From the NCBI GenBank assembly GCA_964586155.1, contig CAZPHC010000018.1, forward strand, positions 62,001 to 126,000: a stretch of DNA of 64,000 bases, given 5' to 3'. The notes beneath the pieces are model-generated. The model did no database searches, was not told the DNA's origin, and was given only the letters and a program-made list of their open reading frames with translations. This DNA comes from SXNM01 sp964586155. Lineage in GTDB: Bacteria > Myxococcota_A > UBA9042. Below, in pieces: positions 1 to 8,406 of this stretch. Position 1 is the first letter of the stretch. Every line of letters starts with the position of its first letter. Position numbers and translations under genes: made by a program.

Positions 1-188
1 TGGCCACGGCCATCTGGCCCAAGGAACAGGACCGCCAGGCGCTGCGCAGCCGCTGGGACGTGAGCCTGTCGCGGATCCGGCGGCGCCTGCGCACCTCGGG
101 GCTGCGCGACGACCTCGTGCGATCGGCGGGCATCGGCCTGGTCGAGCTGCACCTGCGCCCGGGCGACCGGCTGCAGGACGAGACCTAG
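1..188 (+). CDS. C-terminal end of an unidentified protein (5' end outside window)
   Basis: Only the last 61 codons are visible, read in the frame starting at base 3 and ending at TAG 186-188. The segment WDVSLSRIRRRLRTSGLRD is Arg-rich and looks like the recognition part of a small helix-turn-helix, so a DNA-binding C-terminus is possible, but this is inference from a short stretch. It lies 54 nt upstream of the Ser/Thr kinase on the same strand, so the two may be co-transcribed. I cannot name the family. Confidence 0.55.
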   Translation, partial: ATAIWPKEQDRQALRSRWDVSLSRIRRRLRTSGLRDDLVRSAGIGLVELHLRPGDRLQDET

Positions 189-242
189 CCGGGGGGTCGC
201 GCCGACCGCGGCCAGACGAGCAGCGCGGATGCGCGGAGGTGG

Positions 243-3200
243 ATGGACGACGAGCTGCCGCTGAGCGCGCCCGCGCTGTCGCAAGCGAGCTGGGTCGGCC
301 ACGACGCCCCACCGAGCGGCGATCGATCCCCGCGACCCGGCGAATTCGTCGACCCGGCGCGCCGCTACCTCGTGCTCTCGGTGCTGGGGCGTGGCGGCAT
401 GGGCGAGGTCGTGATGGCCGAGGACCAGCTGCTCGGCCGGCACGTCGCGGTGAAGTTCCCGGTGCTGGGGGGCTCGGCGACCGAGAAGCTGCTCGCCGAA
501 GCCCGGCTGACGGCGCTGCTCGAACACGCGGCGGTCGTGCCTGTCTACGACGCAGGCCGGCGCGACGACGGCACGCCGTTCTACGTGATGCGGGTCGTCC
601 GCGGCCGTTCGCTGGCCGACGCCATCACCGACGCGGCCGATCCCGACGCCCGGCTCGGTCTTGTGCGTCATGTGCTCGACGCGGCGCGCGCCGTGGCCTT
701 CGCCCATCGCGTCGGCGTCGTCCACCGCGACCTCAAGCCGGCGAACTTGCTGATCGGCGAGCTCGGTGAGACCCAGGTCGCCGATTGGGGCCTGGCAGCC
801 ACGCTCGCTGACGCCAGGACCGCCGGCGTGGTCGGCACCCGCGGCTACATCGCGCCCGAGGTCGGCGGCGGCGCGCCGGCCGACGCGCGCGCCGACGTCT
901 ACAGCCTGGGCGCCACGCTCTTTGAGGTGCTCGCGGGCCGAACGCCCCTGAGCGTGACCGAGGTGGCGCGCGTGCGCGACGCGCGAGGCGACGAGCCCAC
1001 GACCGCGGCCGACGCCAGCGCCAGCGCCTTGCTCGCCGCGTCCCAGCGCCTGTGTGCCGGCGCGCCCGCCGACCTGCTCGCCATCGTCACGCGCGCCTGC
1101 GCCCTGCGCCCCGACGAGCGCTACGCCGACGCGGTCGCCTTTGCCAGCGATCTCGACGCGTTCTTGTCGGGCCGGCGGGTCGTGGCGCACGACTATACGC
1201 CGATGGAGCTGGCGGCGCGGTTCTGGGGCGCCTTCCGTGGCCCGATCGTGGCCGTCGGCCTGGCGTCGTTGCTGACGCTGGTGGCGATCCTGGTCGGCTG
1301 GCGCGCCACCGTCAGCCAACGCGACCGGGCGACGACCGCCGAGCGCGCGGCCCAGCAGGCTGCGACGGTGGCCGCGACCAGCCTGGCGAAGCTCCAGGGC
1401 GAGCAAGCACAGCTCGCGGCGCTGCGTGGCGCACGCGCCGAGGCCGAGGTCCTGGCCCGGGCGAGCATGGTGCCGCTGGGCCCGAGCCCGGCCGCCAACA
1501 GCGCAGACCCTGGCACCCGCGCGACGATCGCCGGTGCGCGAGGCGTGTTGGCCGCCTTCGCCGCCAGCCCGGCGCCGTCAGCGGGCCCGGCGCAGCCATG
1601 GGCCCCCTGCGAGCGGCCGATCGTGGATCGCCACGGGGCGGGCTGGATCTGCGTCGAGGCCGAGGGCTGGCGCTGGTCGACGGCGGACGCGGCGCCGCGC
1701 TCGCTTCGCGGCACCGTGCTGAGCGCGGCGATCGGGGCGCGAAGGCGCCACATGGTCGTCGCGCGTGACATGAAGCGGGTGGACGTCCACGCCACCGACG
1801 ATGGCCGCCTGCTCGGCTCGCTGCCGGTGAGCGTCGCCGCGGCGCTCGCGATCAGCGACGCGGACGTCGCGATCGGCCACTCGCGCATCGAAGCGGCGGT
1901 CTTCTCGCTCGAGCGCCCCGCGGTGCTGGCGACCCTGGTCTGCCGCGACGGCGGCAGCATCAGCGCGACCGCAGTCTCGGCCAGCGGTCGATTCGCCGCG
2001 GCCGTCTGCCCCACGGGCGAGGCACAGCGGGGCGTCAGCGTCTGGATCGATGGCGCGCCGCCGAGGTACGCCGCGCTCGGTGTGGCGGCGCGCGGCGTCG
2101 CGGCGGCGGAGCTCTCGGACGACGGCACGCTCGTGATCGCGGGGCTCGACGGCCAGCTCGAGGCCGTGGATCTGCCCACGGGCGCGACCCGCGTCATCGG
2201 GCGCCTCGACGTGCGTGACGTCGACGGCGTCGCGATCTCGAGCCCCTGGGCCGGCCACGGTGCGCTGGTCGCGCTGCACAGCGGCGACGGTGGCGGCAGC
2301 GTGCGCCGGCTCGACGACGGTGCGAACCTGGCGCGCGTTCCCGGCCTCGGCGAGGCGGCGCTGCGCTTTGGCGACGACGGCGGTCTGCTCGGGCTCGGCC
2401 GCGAACGTCGTCGCTGGCAGCTGCCACCGACGGCGCGACCGGTCGTCGTCGGCAGCGGCGCCGGCGTCTCGGCGCTGGGCGTGAGCCCGGACGGCGGGAC
2501 CCTGGTCGTCGGCCGAGGCACCGGCAGCCTGGAGGCCTGGCGCAGCGGCGATGGCCGCCAGCTCTGGCAGGCCGAGGCCTGTGCCGGCGCGGTGAAGCAC
2601 GTCGCGTTCGACCAGGCCGGCTCCCGGATGGCCGTCATGTGCACCGGCAGCCCCGGCGTGCGCCAATGGACCTGGCCCGACCGCCGGGATCTGCCTTCGA
2701 GCCACCGCCACGACGGCCGCCGCGTCGGATTGCTGCGCAGCGGCGCGATGTGGTCGCTGACGGGCATCCAGAGCCTGCGCATCGAGCCCGCGGGCGGCGG
2801 GCGCAACGTCGAGATCCAAGGCCCCGGCTTCCTCGACGGCGCGACCTGCGCCGGCGGCGCGACGGCCATGATGACGGGCGGCCGCGGCCAGCTCTGGCGT
2901 CTCGACGATGGCGCGTCCCCCCGGGCCGTGCCGATCGCCGCGGCGCCCGGCAGCGTGGCGGTCGCCTGCGGCACGGCGCGCGTCGCGTTCGCCGATCAAA
3001 CGACCGTCTGGCTCGCCGATCCCGCGGGCGCGCGCACGGCCACCTGGCAGGCCGACGCACCGCGGCTGCTGCGTCTGGAGATGAGCGCCGACGACGCGCT
3101 GCTCGCCAGTGGCCACCTCGACGGCCGCGTCCTGGTCTGGCGGCCGGCCGACGGCACCCTGCTCGCGACGCTGCGCGGCCATGCCGAACGCGCGGGTTCG

Positions 3201-3359
3201 CTCGGCTTCGTCGGCGCCGACCTGCTCGCCTCGGGCAGCTGGGACGGCACCGTGCGGCTCTGGGGCCTGCAACCGCTGCGCGGCGAGCCCTCGATCACGA
3301 CGTGGCCGCTGGACACGACCGCGGCCAGCGCGGCGGTCGCCGTCCTGGCGCGGCCATGA
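243..3359 (+). CDS. Membrane Ser/Thr protein kinase with C-terminal WD40-like beta-propeller
   Basis: Predicted Hanks-type kinase of 1038 residues. The kinase domain spans about residues 38-305. It has the glycine loop GRGGMG at 49-54, the ATP-anchoring Lys71, HRDLKPANL with catalytic Asp163, and an APE-like GYIAPEV. The metal-binding motif is DWG (Asp181) rather than DFG, a variant I recall from propeller-linked bacterial kinases. One membrane helix at about 334-353 is followed by a short Ala/Gln-rich coiled segment. The remaining ~600 residues contain repeated blade-like patterns, the last being SGSWDGTVRLWGL, which is a clear WD40 signature. The kinase would therefore be cytoplasmic and the propeller on the other side of the membrane, as a sensor or scaffold. 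The start ATG follows GGAGG closely. The stop overlaps the next ATG (ATGA), so the downstream lipoprotein is translationally coupled and may be functionally linked. Confidence 0.93.
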   Translation: MDDELPLSAPALSQASWVGHDAPPSGDRSPRPGEFVDPARRYLVLSVLGRGGMGEVVMAEDQLLGRHVAVKFPVLGGSATEKLLAEARLTALLEHAAVVPVYDAGRRDDGTPFYVMRVVRGRSLADAITDAADPDARLGLVRHVLDAARAVAFAHRVGVVHRDLKPANLLIGELGETQVADWGLAATLADARTAGVVGTRGYIAPEVGGGAPADARADVYSLGATLFEVLAGRTPLSVTEVARVRDARGDEPTTAADASASALLAASQRLCAGAPADLLAIVTRACALRPDERYADAVAFASDLDAFLSGRRVVAHDYTPMELAARFWGAFRGPIVAVGLASLLTLVAILVGWRATVSQRDRATTAERAAQQAATVAATSLAKLQGEQAQLAALRGARAEAEVLARASMVPLGPSPAANSADPGTRATIAGARGVLAAFAASPAPSAGPAQPWAPCERPIVDRHGAGWICVEAEGWRWSTADAAPRSLRGTVLSAAIGARRRHMVVARDMKRVDVHATDDGRLLGSLPVSVAAALAISDADVAIGHSRIEAAVFSLERPAVLATLVCRDGGSISATAVSASGRFAAAVCPTGEAQRGVSVWIDGAPPRYAALGVAARGVAAAELSDDGTLVIAGLDGQLEAVDLPTGATRVIGRLDVRDVDGVAISSPWAGHGALVALHSGDGGGSVRRLDDGANLARVPGLGEAALRFGDDGGLLGLGRERRRWQLPPTARPVVVGSGAGVSALGVSPDGGTLVVGRGTGSLEAWRSGDGRQLWQAEACAGAVKHVAFDQAGSRMAVMCTGSPGVRQWTWPDRRDLPSSHRHDGRRVGLLRSGAMWSLTGIQSLRIEPAGGGRNVEIQGPGFLDGATCAGGATAMMTGGRGQLWRLDDGASPRAVPIAAAPGSVAVACGTARVAFADQTTVWLADPAGARTATWQADAPRLLRLEMSADDALLASGHLDGRVLVWRPADGTLLATLRGHAERAGSLGFVGADLLASGSWDGTVRLWGLQPLRGEPSITTWPLDTTAASAAVAVLARP

Positions 3360-4378
3360 GCGAACGCTGGGGTCGCCTGCGCCAGGATGCGGGCCGTGGC
3401 GCCGCCGTCCGCAGCAGGCGGGCGCTGTGCGGCGCGGTGATGCTGGCCCTGATCGCCTGCGGTCCGGGCGGCACCTGCGGCGACGGCTCGCGCCCGAGCG
3501 GCGGCGCAGCGTCCGCCGACGCCGACAGCCCTCGCGGCAGCGCCGTCGCCGAGCTGCCGACGCCGACCAGCGCCACGACGGCCGCGGCCACGGCTGCACC
3601 GCCCGCCACCGCGTGGAGACCCTGGCGCCCACCGCCGGGCACGACCTGGCAATGGCAGCTGGACGGGCCATTGGCCTGCGACGACGTGGTCGACGGCCAT
3701 TGCCTGCCGGTGACGATGTTCGACGTCGACCTCTTCGAGACCTCCACCGCGACGGTGGCGTCGCTGCACGCGCAAGGGCATGTCGTGATCTGCTACCTCT
3801 CGGTCGGCTCGGTCGAGGCGTGGCGGCCGGACGCGGCGCGCTTCCCGGCAGCGGCGATCGGCAAGCGGCTCCAGGGATGGCCACGCGAGCGATGGCTCGA
3901 TGTCCGCGATCCGACGGTGCGTGCCGTGCTCGGCGAACGCCTGGACCTCGCGGTCGCGCGCGGCTGCGACGGCGTCGAGCCCGACAACGTCGACGGCCAT
4001 GCCACCAGCACCGGCTTCCCGCTGCAGGTGGCCGACGGTCTCGACTTCGTCCGCTTCTTGATCGACGCCGCCCACGCGCGTCAGCTGTCGATCGGCCTGA
4101 AGAACGCGCCCGGTCTGCTGCCGGCGCTGATCGACGAGATCGACTGGGCGCTGAGCGAAGAATGCCTGGCGGCCGACGAATGCGCGGCGTTCGCGCCCTT
4201 GGTGCAGGCCGGGCGGGCGGTGTTCCACGTCGAGTACACCGACGCCGCGTGCGAACCTGCCTCGCTGCGGGCCAAGGTCTGCGCCGATCATCGTCGGCAG
4301 GGCTTCAGCACGCTGATCAAGGAGCCGGCGCTGGGGCCCTGGGGTCAGAGCTGCCCGGCCTCGACGACCGCGCCCTGA
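3356..4378 (+). CDS. GH114-type (endo-alpha-1,4-polygalactosaminidase-like) lipoprotein
   Basis: Protein of 340 residues starting at the ATG that overlaps the kinase stop. The N-terminus ends in a lipobox (LIAC, Cys35), followed by a low-complexity Ala/Thr/Pro linker to about residue 95. The rest matches the GH114 TIM-barrel pattern: a WQWQLDG opening strand, then CYLSVGSVEAWRPD, then RWLDVRDPTVRAVL, then a GCDGVEPDNVDGH segment carrying acidic residues where the family has its catalytic/ligand carboxylates, and finally GLKNAPG. GH114 enzymes act on galactosaminogalactan-type polymers; the substrate here is unknown. It would sit on the outer face of a membrane. Coupling to the kinase suggests co-regulation. 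Confidence 0.85.
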   Translation: MSERWGRLRQDAGRGAAVRSRRALCGAVMLALIACGPGGTCGDGSRPSGGAASADADSPRGSAVAELPTPTSATTAAATAAPPATAWRPWRPPPGTTWQWQLDGPLACDDVVDGHCLPVTMFDVDLFETSTATVASLHAQGHVVICYLSVGSVEAWRPDAARFPAAAIGKRLQGWPRERWLDVRDPTVRAVLGERLDLAVARGCDGVEPDNVDGHATSTGFPLQVADGLDFVRFLIDAAHARQLSIGLKNAPGLLPALIDEIDWALSEECLAADECAAFAPLVQAGRAVFHVEYTDAACEPASLRAKVCADHRRQGFSTLIKEPALGPWGQSCPASTTAP

Positions 4379-4436
4379 CGCCGAGCCCTGGCCGAGGGCG
4401 GGATCGCCGCGCGTGCCCCGGGCGACCCCGACGCAG

Positions 4437-4781
4437 CTAGAACCAGCCGAACCACCAGATGATCAGGCCGACGCCGAACGAGGCCGCGTTGACCGCAGTG
4501 GCGACCAGGACGGCGGGCCCGGGGCGGACGCGCAACGCGAAGCCGAGCATCGCGCCCTCGGCCAGGGCGACGGCGATCTCGACGATCGCGGCGCGGGGCG
4601 CGAAGGGCATCCAGGGCGTCAACGCGGCGTTGGTGGTCCACGCCATCGGATGCGTGCAGAGGCTCGCGGCGGCGAAGGTCAGGGCCACCTGCCAGGCGCG
4701 GCGGCGAATCCACCTGGCCGCGAGCGCGCCCGCGGCGGCTTCGATCCCGAGGGTCAGCGCGAGGGCCTGGAGCTGGGTCAC
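4437..4781 (-). CDS. Small multi-pass membrane protein, unknown function
   Basis: Hydrophobic protein of about 114 residues with three to four predicted membrane helices and no recognisable enzyme motif. A conserved-looking pattern is visible: a Thr-His-Pro-x-x-Trp motif after helix 2, an E-x-x-V-A-L-A-E-G helix, and a final helix that begins with Asn. I have seen this arrangement in small uncharacterised bacterial membrane proteins but cannot name a function. The start is uncertain: GTG at 4781 is preceded by GGACGGGA, GTG at 4802 is also possible, and an upstream ATG at 4964 would add an Arg-rich, repeat-containing extension that does not look like protein. It is transcribed towards the GH114 gene. 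Confidence 0.6.
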   Translation of the reverse strand: MTQLQALALTLGIEAAAGALAARWIRRRAWQVALTFAAASLCTHPMAWTTNAALTPWMPFAPRAAIVEIAVALAEGAMLGFALRVRPGPAVLVATAVNAASFGVGLIIWWFGWF

Positions 4782-5095
4782 GGTGGCGATCGTCCCGTCC
4801 ACGCGCAGGTCGTCGCGGCCGCGGGGCCCGGTGTGCGTGCGCCTGGAGTCTGTCCCCTGGCGGCGGCGCGTCAAGGGCCATCCGCGGGGCGTGCAGGGCC
4901 ACCCGCGTGGCGTCGACGGCTCGACGCCGAACCGTCGTCGTTGACAGCCAAAGCGGCAGACCACCCTTGCAGTCTATGCACCGCCTCGTATGCTCGGGCC
5001 ACGGCCGTCCACCCCGATCGCCGACCCGATGCACGGGCTGAGTCGTCCCGGCGCGACGCGCCGCCGGGCAGCCGTGCGCGAAGGAGCCGCTCGCC
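4782..5095. other. Intergenic region between divergent genes, with an imperfect 21-bp direct repeat
   Basis: About 314 nt lies between the small membrane gene (-) and the dehydratase-like gene (+). It contains two adjacent 21-bp units, 4875-4895 and 4896-4916, both beginning GGGCCA and differing at a few positions, plus a candidate promoter for the rightward gene. Nothing else convincing is visible. If the leftward gene used the ATG at 4964, the repeat would encode TPRGWP twice. Confidence 0.45.
4967..4994 (+). promoter_or_regulatory. Candidate sigma70-type promoter for the dehydratase-like gene
   Basis: TTGCAG at 4967-4972 and TATGCT at 4989-4994 are separated by 16 nt, leaving a leader of about 100 nt before the ATG at 5096. 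The match is moderate (TTG of the -35; 4 of 6 in the -10). A perfect TTGACA at 4941-4946 has no partner -10 at the right distance. Confidence 0.3.
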
Positions 5096-6793
5096 ATGCC
5101 CAACCGACGCCCCATCCCCCACGGTCCCCTCGACGCAGCGAACGGCGCGGAGCCGCCGCCCCGACCCCAGCCGCAGCGCGTCAGCCTCGACCGGCTCGAC
5201 GGCAAGGCACGCGCCGAGATCGAGGCACGCCGCCAGGAGCTCGAGGCGCAGATGCGCGCCGAGCTCGACCTGCTGGCCAAGGGCGAGCGCGAGGCCCTGG
5301 GCCTGCACGACGTCGAGCACTTCCAGGACAAGGATCGCGGCGCGTTCAGCAAGCGCGAGCGCTCGACCATCACGATCCTCACCGGCGGCCTGACGATCTC
5401 GCACGATCAGTTCATCAGCGCCGGCCTGCGTGGCATCGGCTACCGGGTCAAGCCGCTCGACCCGCCGGACCTCGCGGCCCTGCGCGTCGGCAAGGAGTTC
5501 GGCAACCGCGGCCAGTGCAACCCGACGTGGTTCACCGTCGGCAACCTGGTCAAGTTCGCGCTGCACCTGCGCGACGTCGAGGGCATCCCGACCGAGGAGA
5601 TCGAGCGCAACTACGTCTTCCTCACCGCCGACGCCTGCGGCCCATGCCGCTTCGGCTCGTACAAGACCGAGTACCGCAAGGCGCTGGCCGACGCCGGCTT
5701 CCCCAACTTCCGCGTCATGGTCTTCCAGCAGAAGGGCGGCCTGAACCAGGACGCAGGCGGCGACGACGCCGCGCCCGGCCTCGAGATGAACCCGCCGTTC
5801 TTCTTGCGGATCATCCTTGGCATCATCGTCGGCGACGTGCTCAACGCCCTGAGCTACCGCGTCCGTCCCTACGAGACGACGCCGGGTGCCACCGATCGCG
5901 CCCTGGCCGAGGCCCGCACGCGCCTGATCCGCACCTTCGAGACGCCGGGCGCGCTCAAGCACCTGCCGCTCGACATCCTGGCGATCCGTCGCGCGTTTGG
6001 CGCGATCGAGGTCGATCGCACGGTGCTCAAGCCCAAGGTCGCGATCATCGGCGAGTTCTGGGCGATGACGACCGAGGGCGACGGCAACTACAAGATGCCG
6101 CAGTTCTTGGAGGCCGAGGGCGCCGAGGTCGACGTGCAGCTCGTCACGGCGTGGCTGCTCTACAACCTGTGGGAGGTGCGCTGGGACTCGGCGCGCCGAC
6201 TCAAGCTCGACGGCGTCGACGGCGGCCGCTGGGGCCTCGACGGCGTCGACGGTCGCAGCCGGGTGCTGGCGATGCGCGCGGCCGACAAGGTCTTGCGCGT
6301 CATCTTCCACACCTTCGCCCACGCCATCGGCCTGCACGGCTACCACCTGCCGGACATGGACGAGGTCGCGGACGTGGCGGCCAAGCTCTACCACCTCGAG
6401 AGCCGCGGCGGCGAGGGCCACATGGAGGTGGCCAAGCTGATCCTGCACACGGTGCACAAGAAGGCGACGATGACCTTGTCGGTCAAGCCCTTCGGCTGCA
6501 TGCCGAGCGGCGCGGTCAGCGACGGCGTCCAGGCCAAGGTGCTCGCCGACCACCCCGAGGCGCTCTACCTGCCGATCGAGACCACCGGCGACGGCGAGGT
6601 CAACGTCAAGAGCCGCGTGCAGATGGCGCTCGGCCGCGCCCGCGAGCTGGCCAAGGCCGAGGTCGAGGCCCGGGCCAAGGCCAGGGGCGTCGCGGATTGG
6701 AAGGCTGCGGCGGCCAAGCGCTGGGGAGCCCGACGCGCGCTCTACTGGCCGACCTACGGCGTCGCGGGCACCAGCACCGGCTCGCTGGTCTAG
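5096..6793 (+). CDS. 2-hydroxyacyl-CoA dehydratase-related protein (BcrC/BadD/HgdB, DUF2229-like)
   Basis: Protein of 565 residues; ATG at 5096 has AAGGAG nine nt upstream. After a Pro/Arg-rich and helical N-terminus, the body resembles the DUF2229/HgdB-type halves of large activase-dehydratase proteins. TADACGPCRFGSYKTEYRKA matches the conserved Cys-containing segment that binds an iron-sulfur cluster in the family. A later KPFGCMPSG followed by ETTGDGEVNVKSRVQMAL matches the C-terminal GCLPN and D-G-x-x-x-N-x-x-R pattern. No ASKHA activase ATPase domain is present in this protein or its neighbours, whereas related proteins often carry or adjoin one. The substrate is unknown. It probably binds an oxygen-sensitive cluster and acts in the cytoplasm. 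Nothing nearby suggests a pathway. Confidence 0.75.
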   Translation: MPNRRPIPHGPLDAANGAEPPPRPQPQRVSLDRLDGKARAEIEARRQELEAQMRAELDLLAKGEREALGLHDVEHFQDKDRGAFSKRERSTITILTGGLTISHDQFISAGLRGIGYRVKPLDPPDLAALRVGKEFGNRGQCNPTWFTVGNLVKFALHLRDVEGIPTEEIERNYVFLTADACGPCRFGSYKTEYRKALADAGFPNFRVMVFQQKGGLNQDAGGDDAAPGLEMNPPFFLRIILGIIVGDVLNALSYRVRPYETTPGATDRALAEARTRLIRTFETPGALKHLPLDILAIRRAFGAIEVDRTVLKPKVAIIGEFWAMTTEGDGNYKMPQFLEAEGAEVDVQLVTAWLLYNLWEVRWDSARRLKLDGVDGGRWGLDGVDGRSRVLAMRAADKVLRVIFHTFAHAIGLHGYHLPDMDEVADVAAKLYHLESRGGEGHMEVAKLILHTVHKKATMTLSVKPFGCMPSGAVSDGVQAKVLADHPEALYLPIETTGDGEVNVKSRVQMALGRARELAKAEVEARAKARGVADWKAAAAKRWGARRALYWPTYGVAGTSTGSLV

Positions 6794-6835
6794 CGCCGGG
6801 CGCCCCAGACGTCGATCGCCCCACGTCCTCGGGTG

Positions 6836-7336
6836 CTAGCGCGCGACCAGCCCCGCCAGCAGCAGCAGGTGCCAGACGACGCCGCTGAGCATGACGACGA
6901 CGAAGACGACCACGAGGCGATGCAGGACCGCGGTCGCGTCGCCGACGCCATCGGCGGCGAAGCCGACGGTGGACGCCTCCTGGTCCTTGCCGCGCACCTC
7001 GACGTAGCCGCGTCCGCCGGCCTTGAGCGCGCGCGGGATCAGCAGCCGCTCGTTGACCAGCGCGCCGAAGAGGGCCAGCGCCGCGCTCCAGACCAGCGCG
7101 GAGCCGGCGAAGCCGCCATCGGCGCCTGCGCGCGCAGCGGCGGTGCCCAGCATCAGGGCCGTCGCCGCGACGAGCACCCTGCCCAACGTCTTGGTCGCCA
7201 TCATCTGGATCGGCACGAAGCGCTCACGACCGAGACGCCGCAGCAGCACGGGCGCCTGGACGAAGAAGAACCACCCCGTGGTGCCAAAGACGAACGCGGC
7301 CGACAACAACCCGACCACCGACAAGAGCGGTTCCAT
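6836..7336 (-). CDS. DUF4149-like (TMEM205-type) membrane protein
   Basis: 166-residue integral membrane protein with about four helices. ATG at 7336 is preceded by GGAGGATCGC, a strong ribosome binding site, so longer upstream starts are rejected. The first helix ends in TTGWFFFVQAPVLLRRLGRE, matching the DUF4149 pattern of an aromatic helix followed by a Pro-Leu-x-x-Arg-x-Leu turn. The second half has a long luminal/cytoplasmic loop and a final helix. The function of the family is unknown. It is divergent from a LysR regulator across 194 nt that hold an inverted repeat, so it is the natural target gene of that regulator. Confidence 0.65.
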   Translation of the reverse strand: MEPLLSVVGLLSAAFVFGTTGWFFFVQAPVLLRRLGRERFVPIQMMATKTLGRVLVAATALMLGTAAARAGADGGFAGSALVWSAALALFGALVNERLLIPRALKAGGRGYVEVRGKDQEASTVGFAADGVGDATAVLHRLVVVFVVVMLSGVVWHLLLLAGLVAR

Positions 7337-7428
7337 GCGATCCTCCGTGGCGCGTCGCGCGCCTGGGCAGCCGGTCTGGCTCCCAGGCACCACCCTACTA
7401 TCTCGATGAACGCAAACTAGACCGCACA

Positions 7429-7449
7429 TTCGAGCATCTTTGTCTCGAA
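7429..7449. promoter_or_regulatory. Inverted repeat, candidate LysR operator
   Basis: Perfect 6-bp arms TTCGAG (7429-7434) and CTCGAA (7444-7449) flank a 9-nt AT-richer spacer. The site lies in the region between the divergent membrane gene and the LysR gene, the usual place for an autoregulatory LysR-type site. Confidence 0.5.
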
Positions 7450-7530
7450 ATATGGACTAGTCTGTGGGGGAACGCCCGCTTCGACGCCAGGGGGCCGGCG
7501 CGACCTGAGGCGTGGCGAGTGGGAGCGACG

Positions 7531-8385
7531 ATGGACGACCCCTTTGACGACCTGCGGTTGCGGGACTTCCTCTTCTTCGACCGGGTCGCCACGCTGGGCA
7601 CCATCACCGCCGCGGCCCGAGAGCTCGCGGTGCCGAAGCCGACCGCGAGCCGATGGTTGCAGTCGCTGGAGGAGCGCGTCGGCCAGCCATTGGTGCACCG
7701 CACGACCCGGTCCGCGACGCTGACCGAGCGGGGCAAGGCGTTCCACGCGGCGGCACGGCAGGTCCTCGCGGCGGCGCGCGACGCACGCAGCGCGGCGACT
7801 GGCGACGAGCCGGGGGGCACGTTGCGGGTCTCGGTGCCGGTGCCGCTCGGCCGACTGGTCGGGGGCCGCGTCATCGCCGGATTCCGCCGCCAGATGCCCA
7901 AGGTGCGGCTCGAGATCGCGCTGGACAACGTCAGGGTCGACCTGGTGGCCGGCCGATTCGACCTCGCGATCCGCGGCGGCGAGCTGCCGGAGTCGGGCCT
8001 GATCGCGCGCAAGCTGATGGTCGTGCCGATGTGGATCTACGCAAGCGCCTGCTACGCGACCACACCGGCGGCGGAGATCCCCGTGATCGGTGCCGTGGGC
8101 GACGAGCGTCTGCTGCGTCGGGCCTGGCCCGAGGGCGGCGCGATGGCCGTCGTGGTCGACGATCGATCTGCCGTCGCCGATGCGTTGATCTGGGGCGCCG
8201 GCGCGGGCGTGCTGCCGGCCTTCTTGGGCGAAGCGGCGCGCGCCGAGGGCCAACTCGTGCGCCTGTCGGAGCGGGCGTTGACGTCGGTGCAGGTCCACGC
8301 GGTCTACCTGCCGACGCAGCGCGGTGACGTGCGGCTGCAGGCGCTGATCGATCACATCGCGGCGGGTCTGTCCGAGGTCATCTGA
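7531..8385 (+). CDS. LysR-family transcriptional regulator
   Basis: 284-residue LysR-type regulator. The ATG at 7531 has GGGAG five nt upstream; an in-frame GTG at 7519 is less likely. Residues 5-62 form the winged helix-turn-helix, with GTITAAARELAVPKPTASRW as the recognition region and PLVHRTTRSATLTERG as the wing. The effector domain begins near residue 90, and its DLAIRGGELPESGLIARKL is typical of the CrgA-like subgroup. The domain is somewhat shorter than usual between about 175 and 200. It probably controls the divergent DUF4149-like gene and itself. The effector is unknown. Confidence 0.92.
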   Translation: MDDPFDDLRLRDFLFFDRVATLGTITAAARELAVPKPTASRWLQSLEERVGQPLVHRTTRSATLTERGKAFHAAARQVLAAARDARSAATGDEPGGTLRVSVPVPLGRLVGGRVIAGFRRQMPKVRLEIALDNVRVDLVAGRFDLAIRGGELPESGLIARKLMVVPMWIYASACYATTPAAEIPVIGAVGDERLLRRAWPEGGAMAVVVDDRSAVADALIWGAGAGVLPAFLGEAARAEGQLVRLSERALTSVQVHAVYLPTQRGDVRLQALIDHIAAGLSEVI

Positions 8386-8406
8386 GCGGCGGCGGCGCCC
8401 GCGGCG

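Noticed and set aside
1193..3884. Two long minus-strand frames across the Ser/Thr kinase
   Set aside because: Arg/Ser/Pro-rich shadows of a gene with complete kinase motifs.
4941..4946. Perfect TTGACA as the -35 of the dehydratase-like gene
   Set aside because: No acceptable -10 hexamer lies 15-19 nt downstream; TTGCAG/TATGCT further on fits better.
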